A stretch of DNA of 64,000 nucleotides from Cyanomargarita calcarea GSE-NOS-MK-12-04C (GCA_019359595.1 JAHHGZ010000008.1:1-64000); one strand, 5' to 3'; counted from the stretch's first letter, positions 45,601 through 55,733 are shown. A program made the numbers and translations. The notes: a model not told the origin generated them from the sequence alone.

Positions 45601-45851
45601 CTGAAAACCCCAATCATCCAACAACGGAATAATCCTAATTTTACTTTAGCAGTTCAGATTTGACTATATTTGACTATGCGAAAGGTAACTATCAACATCT
45701 CATCTTAATATAAGATACACTTATGCCAATAGTCGCCCAGACACCCTTCTTCAGATGGTTTAAGTATAATTGCTTATTTACTTAGATTACTGTAGTTGAT
45801 GTATGTTTGATAATTGTAAAGGTATAGCTGATTAACTTGACATAAAGCATC

Positions 45852-46115
45852 GTGAGCGCTAGGCAATTACCAGAAACCACCGCCCACGTCAGGATTATCC
45901 GCCAATCCTGGCAACATGGCTTACTTGAAGGTGAAGTGAAAGCGGGTGATTTTGAGTGGCAGTTCCAGTGGCATTTTCGCCAAGGTGACTTGTCCGTCAA
46001 GCCATCCCAAGGTCGTGCTTTAATCAAAGAGCCTCTTGGACGCTTTTTGGAGCAAAAAGATTACCAGCTCGAACCAGGAGGAGATTATGCCTTTACAATT
46101 CGGGCTGAACTATAA
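45852..46115 (+). CDS. DUF3146 family protein
   Basis: The 87-residue protein, started by GTG 45852, has HVRIIRQSWQHGLLEGEVKAGDFEWQFQWHFRQGDLSVKPSQGRALIKEPLGRFLEQKDYQLEPGGDY, split into blocks that match small cyanobacterial DUF3146 proteins. No function is known for the family. The protein is soluble and beta-rich with many aromatic residues. It is convergent with the YqgF-family gene, and the gap between them contains a gaaggaa tract and a dispersed repeat. Confidence 0.7.
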   Translation: MSARQLPETTAHVRIIRQSWQHGLLEGEVKAGDFEWQFQWHFRQGDLSVKPSQGRALIKEPLGRFLEQKDYQLEPGGDYAFTIRAEL

Positions 46116-46120
46116 TTTAA

Positions 46121-46205
46121 TGAAGGAAGAAGGAAGAAGGAAAAAGAACCCCAACTCAAAACGGGCGACCGTTCTTAGGTCGGGGCATTAAATCCCCAAC
46201 TCCCG
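46121..46205. repeat. gaaggaa tract plus family D palindromic repeat
   Basis: A gaaggaagaaggaa tract precedes aaccccaactcaaaacg, tcttaggtcggggc and attaaatcccc. The same arrangement occurs at 17502-17605, 55117-55191 and 61085-61170. Confidence 0.55.
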
Positions 46206-46223
46206 GATAAATTAACTCAGGAC

Positions 46224-46658
46224 TCAAGAAGCTAAACGAGCCAGGTATCTCTCAATTAAGAGGATGGCAACGATGTCATCTATCGGTCGTGGTGGTTGCC
46301 GCATTCCCCGTGGCAATAATCTTGTCAGTCCTTTAGGTGGGTACATTTCCCAGTAGCGATCGCGTGCTTCTAAGGTACTATTACGTTCATCTACCAAAAC
46401 AATATTAATTTGTTCTGGTAATTCCTCCTGAAGTTTTTTTTTCCACTGTTTGGATGTGGTTTGGTCACCCATTACCAGCAAGGAGATAGGGAACTTTTGC
46501 AGTAGTTTGACTAATTTTGGTAGAGCCTCTGTTGCTGGTACTACTTCGTGATAATGTAGCTGCCTATCTAATCCAATGACCGCGACACCACACTTATCTC
46601 TACCTGGATCGAAGCCTAAAATTGCTGGTTGTGTGGGCGAAAAATCACGAAAAGTCAT
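46224..46658 (-). CDS. YqgF/RuvX-like RNase H-fold nuclease family protein
   Basis: The 144-residue protein has the RNase H-like core of the YqgF/pre-16S rRNA-processing nuclease group. It shows AILGFDPGRDKCGVAVIGLD (first Asp), SLLVMGDQTTSKQWKKKL, VLVDERNSTLEARDRYWEMYPP (Glu) and RPIDDIVAILLIERYL (Asp). The three acidic residues expected for metal catalysis are present. It is a short cyanobacterial variant, perhaps a paralogue of the true RuvX. The DUF3084 gene lies 41 bp upstream on the same strand, so co-transcription is likely. Confidence 0.85.
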   Translation of the reverse strand: MTFRDFSPTQPAILGFDPGRDKCGVAVIGLDRQLHYHEVVPATEALPKLVKLLQKFPISLLVMGDQTTSKQWKKKLQEELPEQINIVLVDERNSTLEARDRYWEMYPPKGLTRLLPRGMRQPPRPIDDIVAILLIERYLARLAS

Positions 46659-46699
46659 ATTAAATAAGCTTAAATTTTACTAAACAAATGATTAATTTT

Positions 46700-48205
46700 T
46701 TAAGTACTAAAAATAACTTGTCCGTTTTGGAATGCCACCAATCTTACTTTTAATGGTCCGGCAGTATAAGTATCCTCCACCGCAATTGCTTTGATATCTA
46801 CAGGTTGATCGTACTGCCTCAACTGTGCCAGAAAACGAAGAAAAGTACCATCTACTTGAATATTTTCTAAAATTCCCGCATTGCGAGCGCGAAATTGGGA
46901 AGCAGAAATTAGGGATTCTATCCGCTGTCGCAACTGATAGGATGTCATAGTTTTGGGATCGGCAGGAATTGCGGCTAATACCTCACCTTTGGAGAACACT
47001 ACTTGATTTCGGGCCGCATCAGCAAAAAATTCTATCCGCTTTTCTCCCCGGACATAATTCCCCGCAGAAAAAACCCGCACTACATATTCTCGACCATCAT
47101 TAATTTGTTTCGCTAATTGCTCAACTTGCTGTTGAGTAATCTGCAGTATCTGCACCTTACCGGGATTTTGTGTCCCAGGTTCAGCTAATTCAATGCCAGC
47201 ATTGCGATTAGCTTCCTGTAACAATTCAATCACCAACTGACGGGGAGAACTCGTTTTCTCTATACGAACTACGCCAGTAAATAGAACTTGACCGCGAACT
47301 AAAGCAAGTTTACCCAAACGCAGGTCGCGATATAAGTCACGATATAACTGGGAATATTTTTCCAGCCTTGCGACTTCTTGCTCTAGATTGTCCTGTTGTG
47401 TTTCTAATTCTTTAAGCCGGGTTTCCCTTTGAGCAATAACTTGTTCTTTTGCTGTAACTTCGAGATTGCGCTTTTGAATCAGTCCATCTAGTTGAGAAAT
47501 TTTGCGATCGCGCTCTCCAATTGATTGTTGTCGTTTGTCAAGTTCGCGATCGCGTTCGGCTAGTGCTTGCTTGGCTTCATTCAACAGCCGTTGGCGTTCT
47601 ACTTTCCGAGCTTCTATTTGGGCCTGTAATTGCTTTCTCTCATCATATACGCTATTGAGTTGACCAATGGCTTGTTCATATTGCGCTACAACTTTACCCA
47701 ATTGGCTTTGGGTCCGTTGCAGTTGATTTTGGGTTTGCTTTTGTTGACCGATTGTGCGGTTCAGCTGAGTTTGAGTTAACTGTTGTGCTACGATTGCTTT
47801 TCGCAACGATTCATTCGTCGCTTGCAAGTTTCTCTGAGCCTGTGTTTCTTGAACTCTTGCTTGGTCTAGCTGAGTCTGTACTTCTGTTTTCTCTTTTCTG
47901 GTAGTATCCAACTCAGCCGTTGTTCTTTGTACTTCCTCACGTTTCTGCCTGAGGTCTTTTTGAATCTCATCTAGTTCAAATACCCCTTTGCGCAACCCAT
48001 CATCCGCAGCAAATAAAATTGCCAGGGTCGATGCTGAAATCAATGTCCCTGTAACAATTGTCACTAGTACTGCTGTATTTTTGGGACGCAGCTTAAAGAG
48101 TGAGAGGCGAGCTTTGCCAACCCGTGTGCCAATGCGATCGCCCACGGTTGCCAAAGAGCCTCCCAAAATTAAAATTGCCACAATGAGGATGTACCCAGGG
48201 TCCAT
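46700..48205 (-). CDS. DUF3084 domain protein with two membrane helices and a long coiled coil
   Basis: The 501-residue protein has two N-terminal hydrophobic segments (about 3-22 and 43-66). A long coiled coil (about 75-290) is rich in Gln, Arg and Glu (LRQKREEVQRTTAELDTTRKEKTEVQTQL and later repeats), and a C-terminal globular DUF3084 domain (from about 300) includes GEKRIEFFADAARNQVVFSKGE. It is conserved in cyanobacteria with no known function; such architecture suggests a structural or scaffold role at the inner membrane. It runs into the YqgF-like gene after 41 bp. No partner enzymes are evident. Confidence 0.85.
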   Translation of the reverse strand: MDPGYILIVAILILGGSLATVGDRIGTRVGKARLSLFKLRPKNTAVLVTIVTGTLISASTLAILFAADDGLRKGVFELDEIQKDLRQKREEVQRTTAELDTTRKEKTEVQTQLDQARVQETQAQRNLQATNESLRKAIVAQQLTQTQLNRTIGQQKQTQNQLQRTQSQLGKVVAQYEQAIGQLNSVYDERKQLQAQIEARKVERQRLLNEAKQALAERDRELDKRQQSIGERDRKISQLDGLIQKRNLEVTAKEQVIAQRETRLKELETQQDNLEQEVARLEKYSQLYRDLYRDLRLGKLALVRGQVLFTGVVRIEKTSSPRQLVIELLQEANRNAGIELAEPGTQNPGKVQILQITQQQVEQLAKQINDGREYVVRVFSAGNYVRGEKRIEFFADAARNQVVFSKGEVLAAIPADPKTMTSYQLRQRIESLISASQFRARNAGILENIQVDGTFLRFLAQLRQYDQPVDIKAIAVEDTYTAGPLKVRLVAFQNGQVIFST

Positions 48206-48602
48206 CTTATTTCAAATCGAAATGCTTCCAGATACAGCCTACTACAACAGTCATTGTCTGTGGGGAATCGAGATCAGGCAAGTGTTGAAATTACTAAATG
48301 TCAGAAATTTCCCTACAGAATAGGGAACAATTCTTAAAATATGCAATACACACCTTAAAAAAATCACAAAAATTGGTCAGTTTACTGATAACTACTCCAT
48401 GTATTGTGGTGGATGTAACCAACTAATAATTGTCATTAACAGTTATCAGTTCCATTAGTTGAATTTCAGTTGCCTACTAATGGGTATAAGAAACAAGAAG
48501 TAGTGCTTGTCATAATCCCTTACCAGACTAAGTTGTGGCGGATTGTTTGCTGTTTTAAATCCGGGGAGCAACGCAGTCAGAACTGATAACTGTTAACTGA
48601 AT
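48206..48602. other. Gap between DUF3084 and ntcA genes
   Basis: No gene, terminator or repeat of the families listed here was recognised in these 397 bases. The DUF3084 promoter should lie near 48206-48350. Confidence 0.4.
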
Positions 48603-49274
48603 TTAAGTGAATTGCCTACTTAAAGTGACAGGCTTGTGTACAGTAATCTTTTTCTTGTGTATAGAAATCATCTTTTTTTCACGTAAATCGCCTAACAACC
48701 TAGTGACAGTAACGCGAGTTGAACCAATTGCCTCGGCGATCGCTTGATGAGATAGTTTCAAATCAATAGTGATTCCATCCGCACAAGGAACCCCAAAATC
48801 GCGGCAGAGGATTAACAAAAAACTCACTAACCTCGAACCCATATCTCGGTGAGCAAGTGTCTCAATCATCATCTCTGTCTGTAAAATCCTTGAAGACAGA
48901 CCCCGCAGCATTAACATTGACAATTCCGGATTTTCCTTGAGTGCTTGTTCCACCTGTTCAATCGGTGCTGAAAGTAATTCCACAGGTGTAAAAGCAACAG
49001 CATGGTAAAACCGATCGGACTTGTTTCCCGTTAGCAGGGACAAAACACCAAAAACGCTATTTTCCCGGAGCAATGCTACCGTTATTTCTTCTCCTGCCTC
49101 GTACACCCTGGACAGCTTAACTGCACCTTTGAGAAGAAAATAAACTCGTTCGGCAGGATCTCCGGGAAAAAAGATCGTTTTATTACGTTCAAACGTTTCC
49201 ACAACCGGAGGAAACGCTCCAGTTGCCATTTGACGAAAAACATTTGCGAGGGCCTTATCTTGTGTCACGATCAT
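48603..49274 (-). CDS. ntcA: Global nitrogen regulator NtcA
   Basis: NtcA is the CRP-family regulator of nitrogen control in cyanobacteria. With 2-oxoglutarate it activates genes for nitrogen assimilation and heterocyst development, binding GTA-N8-TAC. The 223-residue protein has the effector-binding beta roll ([56 protein letters not shown]), the long dimer helix ([20 protein letters not shown]) and the helix-turn-helix [24 protein letters not shown] near 175-198. A GTA-N8-TAC site at 49365-49378 could mediate autoregulation. It acts on the ntcB and nirA promoters in this same window. Confidence 0.99.
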
Positions 49275-49364
49275 TCTCCCTTCCCCTACCCCAATGCCGG
49301 AAACATTAAAACAGATTCATTAAGAATACACCTGAAAATTCAATAGCACATTGTCAACCTTTTT

Positions 49365-49378
49365 GTACTTTCCTATAC
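49365..49378. promoter_or_regulatory. Candidate NtcA site upstream of ntcA
   Basis: gta-ctttccta-tac is a perfect GTA-N8-TAC match about 90 bp upstream of the ntcA start, fitting the known autoregulation of ntcA in other cyanobacteria. No TAN3T box sits exactly 22 nt downstream; a TTGACA lies in between and may belong to a different promoter. Confidence 0.55.
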
Positions 49379-49661
49379 TTAACTTCACTACATGATGACC
49401 TATTAATAGCTATTTGTTCATGATGATACATAATTTTTCATACTTCAAAGTGTTAATTTTTGATGTTTAGTCACTTCCAAAAGCCCTTTTTAAAGCTTTT
49501 ATTAAGAAAAAATCAAGATGTCTTGAGAATATATTAAGGAATTCGCAGAATTTTTTTACTGGCAAACAGCCTTGCCTTGAAATCATATTTGCAAATCCTG
49601 CTCAAAACAGGACTCAGATTCTAGTATGCTCAATTTTGTCAAGTTCACATTAAGAATTTAT

Positions 49662-50438
49662 ATGCTGGATCTAAAGGGAAAAAATGCCTTAGTTACAGGC
49701 ATTGCCAATAACCGCTCTATCGCTTGGGGTATAGCCCAACAATTGCACAAAGCTGGCGCTAAACTGGGTATTACCTACTTGCCCGATTCCAAGGGCAAAA
49801 TGGAAAAAAAAGTAGCAGAACTGGTAGAACCCCTCAACCCTGACCTATTTGTCCCTTGTAACGTCCAAAATGACGAGCAAATTCAATCTACTTTTGCAAC
49901 AATCAAAGAAAAGTGGGGCAAGTTAGATATCCTAATTCACTGCCTTGCCTTTGCCAACAAAGATGATTTGAGTGGAGACTTTAGCCAAACCGGACGTGCT
50001 GGGTTTAATTTAGCTTTAGAAGTAAGTACATATTCTTTGGTGCAGCTTGCTGGTGCGGCTAAACCTTTGATGACAGAATCTGGAAGTATTGTCACCCTCA
50101 CCTATTTAGGTGGTGTGCGGGCGATTCCCAATTACAATGTTATGGGAATCGCGAAAGCTGGGCTAGAAATGAGCGTGCGTTACTTAGCTGCGGAACTTGG
50201 CCCAAATAATATTCGCGTTAATGCCATCTCTGCTGGACCTATCCGGACTTTAGCTTCCAGTGCAGTTGGCGGCATTTTAGATGCTATTCATCATGTAGAA
50301 AAAGTGGCACCCCTCAGACGCACTGTCACCCAGCAGGAAGTGGGTAATGCCGCTGCTTTCTTATGTAGCGACTTAGCAAGCGGAATTACCGGGCAAATAC
50401 TGTATGTAGATGCAGGATATGAAATTATGGGAATGTAA
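49662..50438 (+). CDS. fabI: Enoyl-[acyl-carrier-protein] reductase FabI
   Basis: FabI reduces trans-2-enoyl-ACP with NADH in fatty acid elongation. The 258-residue protein has the SDR-type cofactor motif VTGIANNRSIAWGIA, then CNVQNDEQI and ILIHCLAFAN. The catalytic region LTYLGGVRAIPNYNVMGIAKAGLEMS has Tyr and Lys spaced by six residues, as in FabI. I start at ATG 49662 (MLDLKGK); the 12-residue extension to 49626 is not conserved. It is followed 65 bp later by hisB, with heptamer repeats in between. Confidence 0.96.
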   Translation: MLDLKGKNALVTGIANNRSIAWGIAQQLHKAGAKLGITYLPDSKGKMEKKVAELVEPLNPDLFVPCNVQNDEQIQSTFATIKEKWGKLDILIHCLAFANKDDLSGDFSQTGRAGFNLALEVSTYSLVQLAGAAKPLMTESGSIVTLTYLGGVRAIPNYNVMGIAKAGLEMSVRYLAAELGPNNIRVNAISAGPIRTLASSAVGGILDAIHHVEKVAPLRRTVTQQEVGNAAAFLCSDLASGITGQILYVDAGYEIMGM

Positions 50439-50439
50439 A

Positions 50440-50500
50440 ATTGTTAGTTGTTAGTTGTTGGTTGTCAAACACCTCACTAACCACTAACCACTAACCATTA
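50440..50500. repeat. Heptamer tract between fabI and hisB
   Basis: The units ttgttagttgttagttgttgg and the inverse ccactaaccactaaccat fill the gap, so the tract can form a hairpin. It is the same heptamer type as before minC and around cnaT. Confidence 0.8.
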
Positions 50501-50503
50501 ATT

Positions 50504-51145
50504 ATGCAAATCACCTCTAGCCAATCTCAAACCCCAATTATTTATTCGGCTTCAAACCAGCGGATTGCGTCAGTCAGCCGCAAGACTGGCGAAACAGATG
50601 TGCAAGTCACAATCAACCTGGATGGTACTGGGCTTTGCACCAGCCAAACCGGCATTCCATTTTTGGATCATATGCTGCACCAAATTGCTTCTCACGGTCT
50701 GATTGACTTGGATGTCAAAGCAGAGGGAGATTTGGAAATCGACGACCATCACACCAACGAAGATGTGGGTATTACTCTAGGTCAAGCCTTGGGCAAAGCA
50801 TTAGGCGATCGCAAAGGTATTGTCCGCTTTGGTAATTTCCTTGCTCCTCTAGATGAAGCCTTAATTCAAGTCGCATTGGACTTTTCCGGTCGGCCACATA
50901 TCAGCTACGGCTTGCAAATTCCATCTTGGCGTGTGGGAACCTATGACACTCAGCTAGTGCGCGAATTTTTTGTTGCGCTAGTCAACCACAGCCAAATGAC
51001 ACTGCACATTCGCCAACTAGATGGTATCAATTCTCACCACATCATTGAAGCGACCTTTAAGGCATTTGCCAGGGCAACACGTATGGCAGTAGAAATTGAC
51101 CCCAGACGCGCTGGTCTAATACCTAGTTCAAAAGGTGTACTCTAA
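50504..51145 (+). CDS. hisB: Imidazoleglycerol-phosphate dehydratase
   Basis: HisB catalyses dehydration of imidazole-glycerol phosphate, the sixth step of histidine synthesis, with two Mn ions. The 213-residue protein has the conserved metal-binding motifs [25 protein letters not shown] and [16 protein letters not shown], with an N-terminal 30-residue extension typical of cyanobacteria. It is a stand-alone dehydratase (no phosphatase domain). The other his genes are elsewhere, which is normal in cyanobacteria. Confidence 0.97.
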   Translation: MQITSSQSQTPIIYSASNQRIASVSRKTGETDVQVTINLDGTGLCTSQTGIPFLDHMLHQIASHGLIDLDVKAEGDLEIDDHHTNEDVGITLGQALGKALGDRKGIVRFGNFLAPLDEALIQVALDFSGRPHISYGLQIPSWRVGTYDTQLVREFFVALVNHSQMTLHIRQLDGINSHHIIEATFKAFARATRMAVEIDPRRAGLIPSSKGVL

Positions 51146-51148
51146 ATA

Positions 51149-51222
51149 TGGGAGTTAGGAGTTAGGAGTTAGGAGTTAGGAGTTAGGGGTTAAATATTCA
51201 TAACTCTTAACTCTTAAGTTTT
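51149..51222. repeat. ggagtta heptamer tract after hisB
   Basis: Five or more tandem ttaggag units (51150-51188) are followed by the inverse actcttaactctt. This is a short tandem repeat like that at 30826-30906. Confidence 0.8.
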
Positions 51223-51310
51223 CCCCTCTTTTAGTTGATATCCTTGTCAAGCAACGGGGTAACTTGTTATTAAATAGTAGTCTGATGTAGCTAAAAAGAC
51301 AATTTAAACC

Positions 51311-52285
51311 GTGATCAAGTCTGTTGCAGACGCACCCGAACCTCAATTGAATACTACAAGTACTCCAGTAGTCTTAACTTCCGAGTTGCGAAAAGTCTAT
51401 CGCACTGGTTTTTGGATGAATCAAAAAGTCGTACCCCTCAAAAGCTGTTCTCTGAAAGTTTATCAGGGGGAAACCTTTGGATTGCTAGGTCTAAATGGTG
51501 CTGGTAAAACTACATTGTTAAAACTTTTATTAGGAATTATCCGTCCCTCGTCTGGGCGGGGTTTATTGCTAGGTAAACCCCTAGGCTCAAGTGGTGTGAA
51601 ACAGCGGATCGGCTATCTACCAGAAAATCCTTATTTGTACGACTATCTTACAGGCTGGGAGTTTTTGCAGTTCGCTGCCGGATTATTCCAAATACCCAGA
51701 AGCATTCAACGTCAGCGGATTCCCCAACTCATAAAGTTAGTCGGTTTATCTGATCAAGATGCCTGCAAAAAACAGATGCGCCGCTACTCTAAAGGAATGT
51801 TACAGCGTGTCGGTATGGCACAAGCATTAATTAACGATCCAGAATTAGTGTTTCTGGATGAACCGATGTCGGGACTAGATCCAGTCGGACGCTTCCAAAT
51901 GCGGGAAATTATCCTGGGACTGAAAAGACAAGGCAAGACAATATTTTTGAACAGTCATATTCTGAGTGAAGTTGAACAGATATGCGATCGCATCGCTATC
52001 CTTGCTCAAGGTGAATTAATTTGCTCTGGTTCCCTGAATCAACTTCTAGGAACCGCACACACATATCGTGTCAAAGGTCAAGGTGGTGATTGGGAAATCC
52101 TTAAAAAATGGGTGCCCAATTTAGAATATGAAGCTGATGGTTCTTGGCAAGGTCAACTAGAAGGCGATTACTGTGATTTTATTGCCAGTCTCCGCCTCAT
52201 GGGGGGACAAATTATGGCAATGAACTTACTTCGTCCATCTCTAGAAGAATTTTTTATGCAACAAATCCAAAAAAATCATCAATAG
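51311..52285 (+). CDS. ABC transporter ATP-binding protein (multidrug/ABC-2 type)
   Basis: The 324-residue ATPase begins at GTG 51311. It has Walker [14 protein letters not shown] (near 58-70), the signature [15 protein letters not shown] (about 158-172) and Walker [15 protein letters not shown] (about 180-193), then the switch His in NSHIL. It belongs to the CcmA/NatA/drug exporter class with a C-terminal extension of about 90 residues. No permease gene is adjacent: the next gene is a polysaccharide export protein. The partner permease must be encoded elsewhere, so the substrate cannot be predicted. Confidence 0.92.
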   Translation: MIKSVADAPEPQLNTTSTPVVLTSELRKVYRTGFWMNQKVVPLKSCSLKVYQGETFGLLGLNGAGKTTLLKLLLGIIRPSSGRGLLLGKPLGSSGVKQRIGYLPENPYLYDYLTGWEFLQFAAGLFQIPRSIQRQRIPQLIKLVGLSDQDACKKQMRRYSKGMLQRVGMAQALINDPELVFLDEPMSGLDPVGRFQMREIILGLKRQGKTIFLNSHILSEVEQICDRIAILAQGELICSGSLNQLLGTAHTYRVKGQGGDWEILKKWVPNLEYEADGSWQGQLEGDYCDFIASLRLMGGQIMAMNLLRPSLEEFFMQQIQKNHQ

Positions 52286-52528
52286 CTTAATAAGAGTCAA
52301 GATAGTTAATACTTTGAGTATAAAAAAACAATCATAATGTAATTATTGCCACAGTTATGCCGTTTAACTTTAATTAACTTCACCAAGAATTCAAACTAAA
52401 TAAATCATTTTTTTACTGAAAATCTGGTTAATTTAAGAAAATAAGAATGTCAGGGAACTTGAATACTTAAGTAAAGTCAAGATTACAATGTTCATACAGC
52501 ACTTTAGGTATCGTGGTGTCAGGTAAAT

Positions 52529-54025
52529 ATGCTTAATACGGGCTTGTTTAAATTCCTTGGACATCCATTTATGGGTGTAGCCTTATTAATGACTGTTAAC
52601 ATTGGTTTTCCGGCCGCCAGCTTTGCCCAAAGACGCGCAGCCCCATCTCGAAGCAGAACCCCAGTCAGTTCCCCCCGACGGGCAGTTCCACAAGTGGGTG
52701 CGTCAGGAAACAGAGTAGATACAAATTACACATTAGGGGGCGGTGACCTGATCAAAGTAAACGTATTTGAAGTTCCCGAATATACAGGTGATTACCAAGT
52801 TCCTCCTGGAGGAGCGATTAACCTGCCTTTGATTGGCAGCGTATCAGTTTTGGGACTAACAACAGAAGAGGCAGCAGACGAAATTTCCAGACGCTTTGAA
52901 AAGTTCTTGAAACGTCCCCTAATTTCAGTCAATCTTTTATCCCCTCGTCCGATTAATGTTTTCGTTGCTGGAGAAGTCACCCGTCCGGGGGCTTATAGCC
53001 TGAGTTTACAAGGCGGTGCGGGGAACAATCCTGGTGTGCAATACCCAACTGTAATATCAGCCCTGACCATAGCTCAGGGTGTTACCCAAAGCGCGGATAT
53101 CACTCAAGTGTTGCTGCGTCGCAAGTTAGGACGTGGACCAGAACAGAGTGTCAGCATCGATTTGCAAGAACTCACACGTACGGGTCGGTTACCCCAAGAT
53201 ATTACCTTACGGGATGGAGACACAATTGTCGTCCCAACTGCAGCTAAGTTGAACTTGGCACAAGCGCGGAATCTAAGTGCCAATAGCTTTGCCGCTGACC
53301 CTACCAGACCCCGCACAGTGGCGATAATTGGTGAAGTTAACCGTCCAGGTTCCTATCTTGTCACTCAGGGTGAGAGTGGAGGTCAACAAAATGGTCAGCA
53401 AACAATCACTGGTTTGCCAACTTTAAGTCGGGCACTTCAACTTGCAGGAGGAATTACACCCCAAGCAAATATCCGCGAAGTCGTTATCCGCCGACCCACA
53501 AGAACCGGTACGGAACAGTTGATTAGTGCAGACCTAGGGAAACTAATTACTAGCGGTGATATCAATCAAGATATAATTGTCCAAGACGGAGATACGATCT
53601 TTTTTCCTACTGCGACTGAAACCAACGCAGCAGAAGCGATTCAATTAGCTAATACCACATTGTCTCCAGCGACAATTCAAGTTGGTGTAGTTGGTGAAGT
53701 GAAAAGACCCGGACCTGTAGATATTAAGTCTAATAGTTCGTTAAATCAGGCCCTGTTAGCTGCCGGTGGATTTAATGATTCCAGAGCAAGCAGCAAGGCT
53801 GTAGATCTAATTCGCCTCAACCCCAATGGTTCTGTGACCAAACGTCAAGTAAAAGTAGACCTTGCTGCAGGACTTAACGAGGATACTAATCCTATTCTGC
53901 GCAACAATGATGTTGTAGTAGTTGGGCGTTCAAATATTGCCACAATTGCTGACCCTGTAAATACGATTGCCGGACCTTTCGGTACTATTTTGAGTATTCT
54001 CAGATTCTTTGGTATTGGATTTTAG
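52529..54025 (+). CDS. Polysaccharide biosynthesis/export protein with SLBB domains
   Basis: The 498-residue protein is a Wza-type exporter component. It has a signal peptide (residues 1-33, ending in a FAQ site) without a lipobox, unlike enterobacterial Wza. The polysaccharide export domain has YTLGGGDLIKVNVFEVPEYTGDYQVPPGGAINLPLIGSV. At least three SLBB domains follow: INVFVAGEVTRPGAYSL (about 148), VAIIGEVNRPGSYLV (about 270) and VGVVGEVKRPGPVDI (about 390). It would form the outer-membrane or periplasmic channel for exopolysaccharide. No glycosyltransferase cluster is next to it. A terminator follows. Confidence 0.92.
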   Translation: MLNTGLFKFLGHPFMGVALLMTVNIGFPAASFAQRRAAPSRSRTPVSSPRRAVPQVGASGNRVDTNYTLGGGDLIKVNVFEVPEYTGDYQVPPGGAINLPLIGSVSVLGLTTEEAADEISRRFEKFLKRPLISVNLLSPRPINVFVAGEVTRPGAYSLSLQGGAGNNPGVQYPTVISALTIAQGVTQSADITQVLLRRKLGRGPEQSVSIDLQELTRTGRLPQDITLRDGDTIVVPTAAKLNLAQARNLSANSFAADPTRPRTVAIIGEVNRPGSYLVTQGESGGQQNGQQTITGLPTLSRALQLAGGITPQANIREVVIRRPTRTGTEQLISADLGKLITSGDINQDIIVQDGDTIFFPTATETNAAEAIQLANTTLSPATIQVGVVGEVKRPGPVDIKSNSSLNQALLAAGGFNDSRASSKAVDLIRLNPNGSVTKRQVKVDLAAGLNEDTNPILRNNDVVVVGRSNIATIADPVNTIAGPFGTILSILRFFGIGF

Positions 54026-54034
54026 ATAGTTGAA

Positions 54035-54067
54035 ATAAACCCGGTTTCTTAAGAAAATCGGGTTTTT
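54035..54067 (+). terminator. Rho-independent terminator after the export protein gene
   Basis: aaacccg pairs with cgggttt across a gtttcttaagaaaat loop that can pair internally, followed by ttttt. It begins about 10 bp after the stop. Confidence 0.85.
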
Positions 54068-54350
54068 GGAAGCTTTTGGCCATTATCTGTTACATCCCTT
54101 CCTAGATTTATCCGCTAGTTAGAGGCTCATATCTTGCACCTTGCGTATAAAACACATCCTTGAAATTTTGTAAGTTGCGAAAAATACGACAAAAAAAGAT
54201 CATTTTTACTTTTCCATACAAAACCGAACTGTATTGACTCTTACTTTATTTTCAAGTCTGTTTGGGAAGAAGCCCAAATTAGCCTAAAATTTTACACGGG
54301 GAGGCAAATTGAATGCGCCCAGGATATAAATTGAGATTAGGAGTTTTGTT
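54068..54350. other. Gap before ppa
   Basis: No gene was found. The ppa promoter should lie here; no regulatory motif was identified. Confidence 0.4.
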
Positions 54351-54893
54351 GTGGATCTATCCCTTATTCCTGCCCAACCTAAACCAGGCTTGATTAACGT
54401 TCTGATTGAAATAACAGGCGGGAGTAAAAATAAATACGAATACGACAAGGATTTGCAAGCTTTTGCCTTAGATCGGGTACTTTATTCTTCGGTAAAATAT
54501 CCATATGACTACGGCTTTGTCCCCAATACCTTGGCTGATGATGGTGACCCATTGGATGGTATGGTAATAGTGGATGAACCAACTTTTCCAGGGTGTGTCA
54601 TTGCCGCCAGACCAATTGGAATGTTAGAGATGATTGACGGTGGCGATCGCGATGAAAAAATTCTTTGCGTTCCTGACAGAGATCCCCGCTACGCTCACGT
54701 TAAATCTCTTAAAGACATAGCACCGCACCGATTGCTCGAAATCGAAGAATTTTTTAAGACTTATAAAAATTTGGAGAAGAAAGTAACGGAAATTCACGGC
54801 TGGCAAGATGTTGACAAGGTAATGCCCTTAGTCGAAAAATGCATTAAAGCTGGTAGTGAAAAAGGTCGCGATTCTGATTCTGAAACCACTTAA
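54351..54893 (+). CDS. ppa: Inorganic pyrophosphatase (soluble, family I)
   Basis: The enzyme hydrolyses pyrophosphate released by biosynthetic reactions. The 180-residue protein begins at GTG 54351. It has [48 protein letters not shown] (metal-binding Asp triplet), [20 protein letters not shown] and the C-terminal [19 protein letters not shown] region. Length and motifs match bacterial family I enzymes. It is a housekeeping gene with no operon partner seen here. Confidence 0.96.
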   Translation: MDLSLIPAQPKPGLINVLIEITGGSKNKYEYDKDLQAFALDRVLYSSVKYPYDYGFVPNTLADDGDPLDGMVIVDEPTFPGCVIAARPIGMLEMIDGGDRDEKILCVPDRDPRYAHVKSLKDIAPHRLLEIEEFFKTYKNLEKKVTEIHGWQDVDKVMPLVEKCIKAGSEKGRDSDSETT

Positions 54894-55338
54894 GACATTA
54901 ACAACAGCAAATGTTAAGGAACATGAAGCATAAAAAACTTTTGTTTCTTGATTTCCTTTCTACGAATCATGGCTTGTACTCCAAACTCGGACACTTTTTA
55001 AATCAGTGAATAGCGAAAAGCAGTGGATGGTGTTAATTTCAAACCCGCCACAAACTCGCTTATCCCCAGACGGAGTACTCGACCATCAAGTATGTGTGGT
55101 GTTTCACCTCTGGGTTGAAGAAGGAAGAAGGAAGAAATGTATATATGGGGATTGGAGCCCTGCTTCAAAGTCGGGGTATTAACCCCCTACAAGGAAGAAT
55201 TTTGTATATTGAAAACTTCTTCCTTGCCCTAAAAGGGCACGCTACGCGAACAAACTTCTTCCTTCATTGATAAAATTCATAACTTATAATTGATGACTAA
55301 TAACTCTTAAATTCCTTTGCCACAAAATACTAAACGTA
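54894..55338. other. Gap before panD with repeats
   Basis: No gene was recognised in these 445 bases. They hold a gaaggaa tract and family D palindromic repeat at 55117-55191. Copies of the gaaggaa and ttcttcctt motifs continue to 55265. Confidence 0.5.
55117..55191. repeat. gaaggaa tract plus family D palindromic repeat
   Basis: The modules gaaggaagaaggaag, ggggattggagccctg, cttcaaagtcggggt and attaacccc match those at 17502-17605 and 46121-46205. The gggga and cccc arms can pair. Confidence 0.55.
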
Positions 55339-55722
55339 ATGCAGCGCACGCTCCTTTTGGCAAAAATTCACAACTGTACCCTTATGGGGGCAAATATAAA
55401 CTACGTCGGTAGTATCAGTATCGATAAAACCTTATTAGATAAAGCAGGTATTCTACCCTACGAGCAAGTACAGGTAGTGAATAATGCCAATGGACAGAGA
55501 TTTATTACTTATGCGATTCCAGCAGAAGCTAATTCTGGAGCGATTGTGCTAAATGGGGCTGCGGCACGTCTAGGCATTCCAGGCGATCGCTTGATTATAA
55601 TGACTTACGGGCAGTTCACAAAAGAAGAGTTAAAAAACTACTCTCCTACGGTTGTCATTGTGGACGAAAAAAACCGACCATTAGAAGTGCGGCGCTACGA
55701 TGACCTGCTCGATAAGGTCTAA
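55339..55722 (+). CDS. panD: Aspartate 1-decarboxylase
   Basis: PanD makes beta-alanine for pantothenate from aspartate with a pyruvoyl cofactor formed by self-cleavage. The 127-residue protein has [19 protein letters not shown] and the cleavage site YVGSISID at Gly24-Ser25, then [18 protein letters not shown] and [24 protein letters not shown]. All residues needed for processing are present. The MBL-fold gene starts 12 bp after its stop, so the two are co-transcribed. Other pan genes are not in the window. Confidence 0.96.
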   Translation: MQRTLLLAKIHNCTLMGANINYVGSISIDKTLLDKAGILPYEQVQVVNNANGQRFITYAIPAEANSGAIVLNGAAARLGIPGDRLIIMTYGQFTKEELKNYSPTVVIVDEKNRPLEVRRYDDLLDKV

Positions 55723-55733
55723 TTTAAAGAAAA

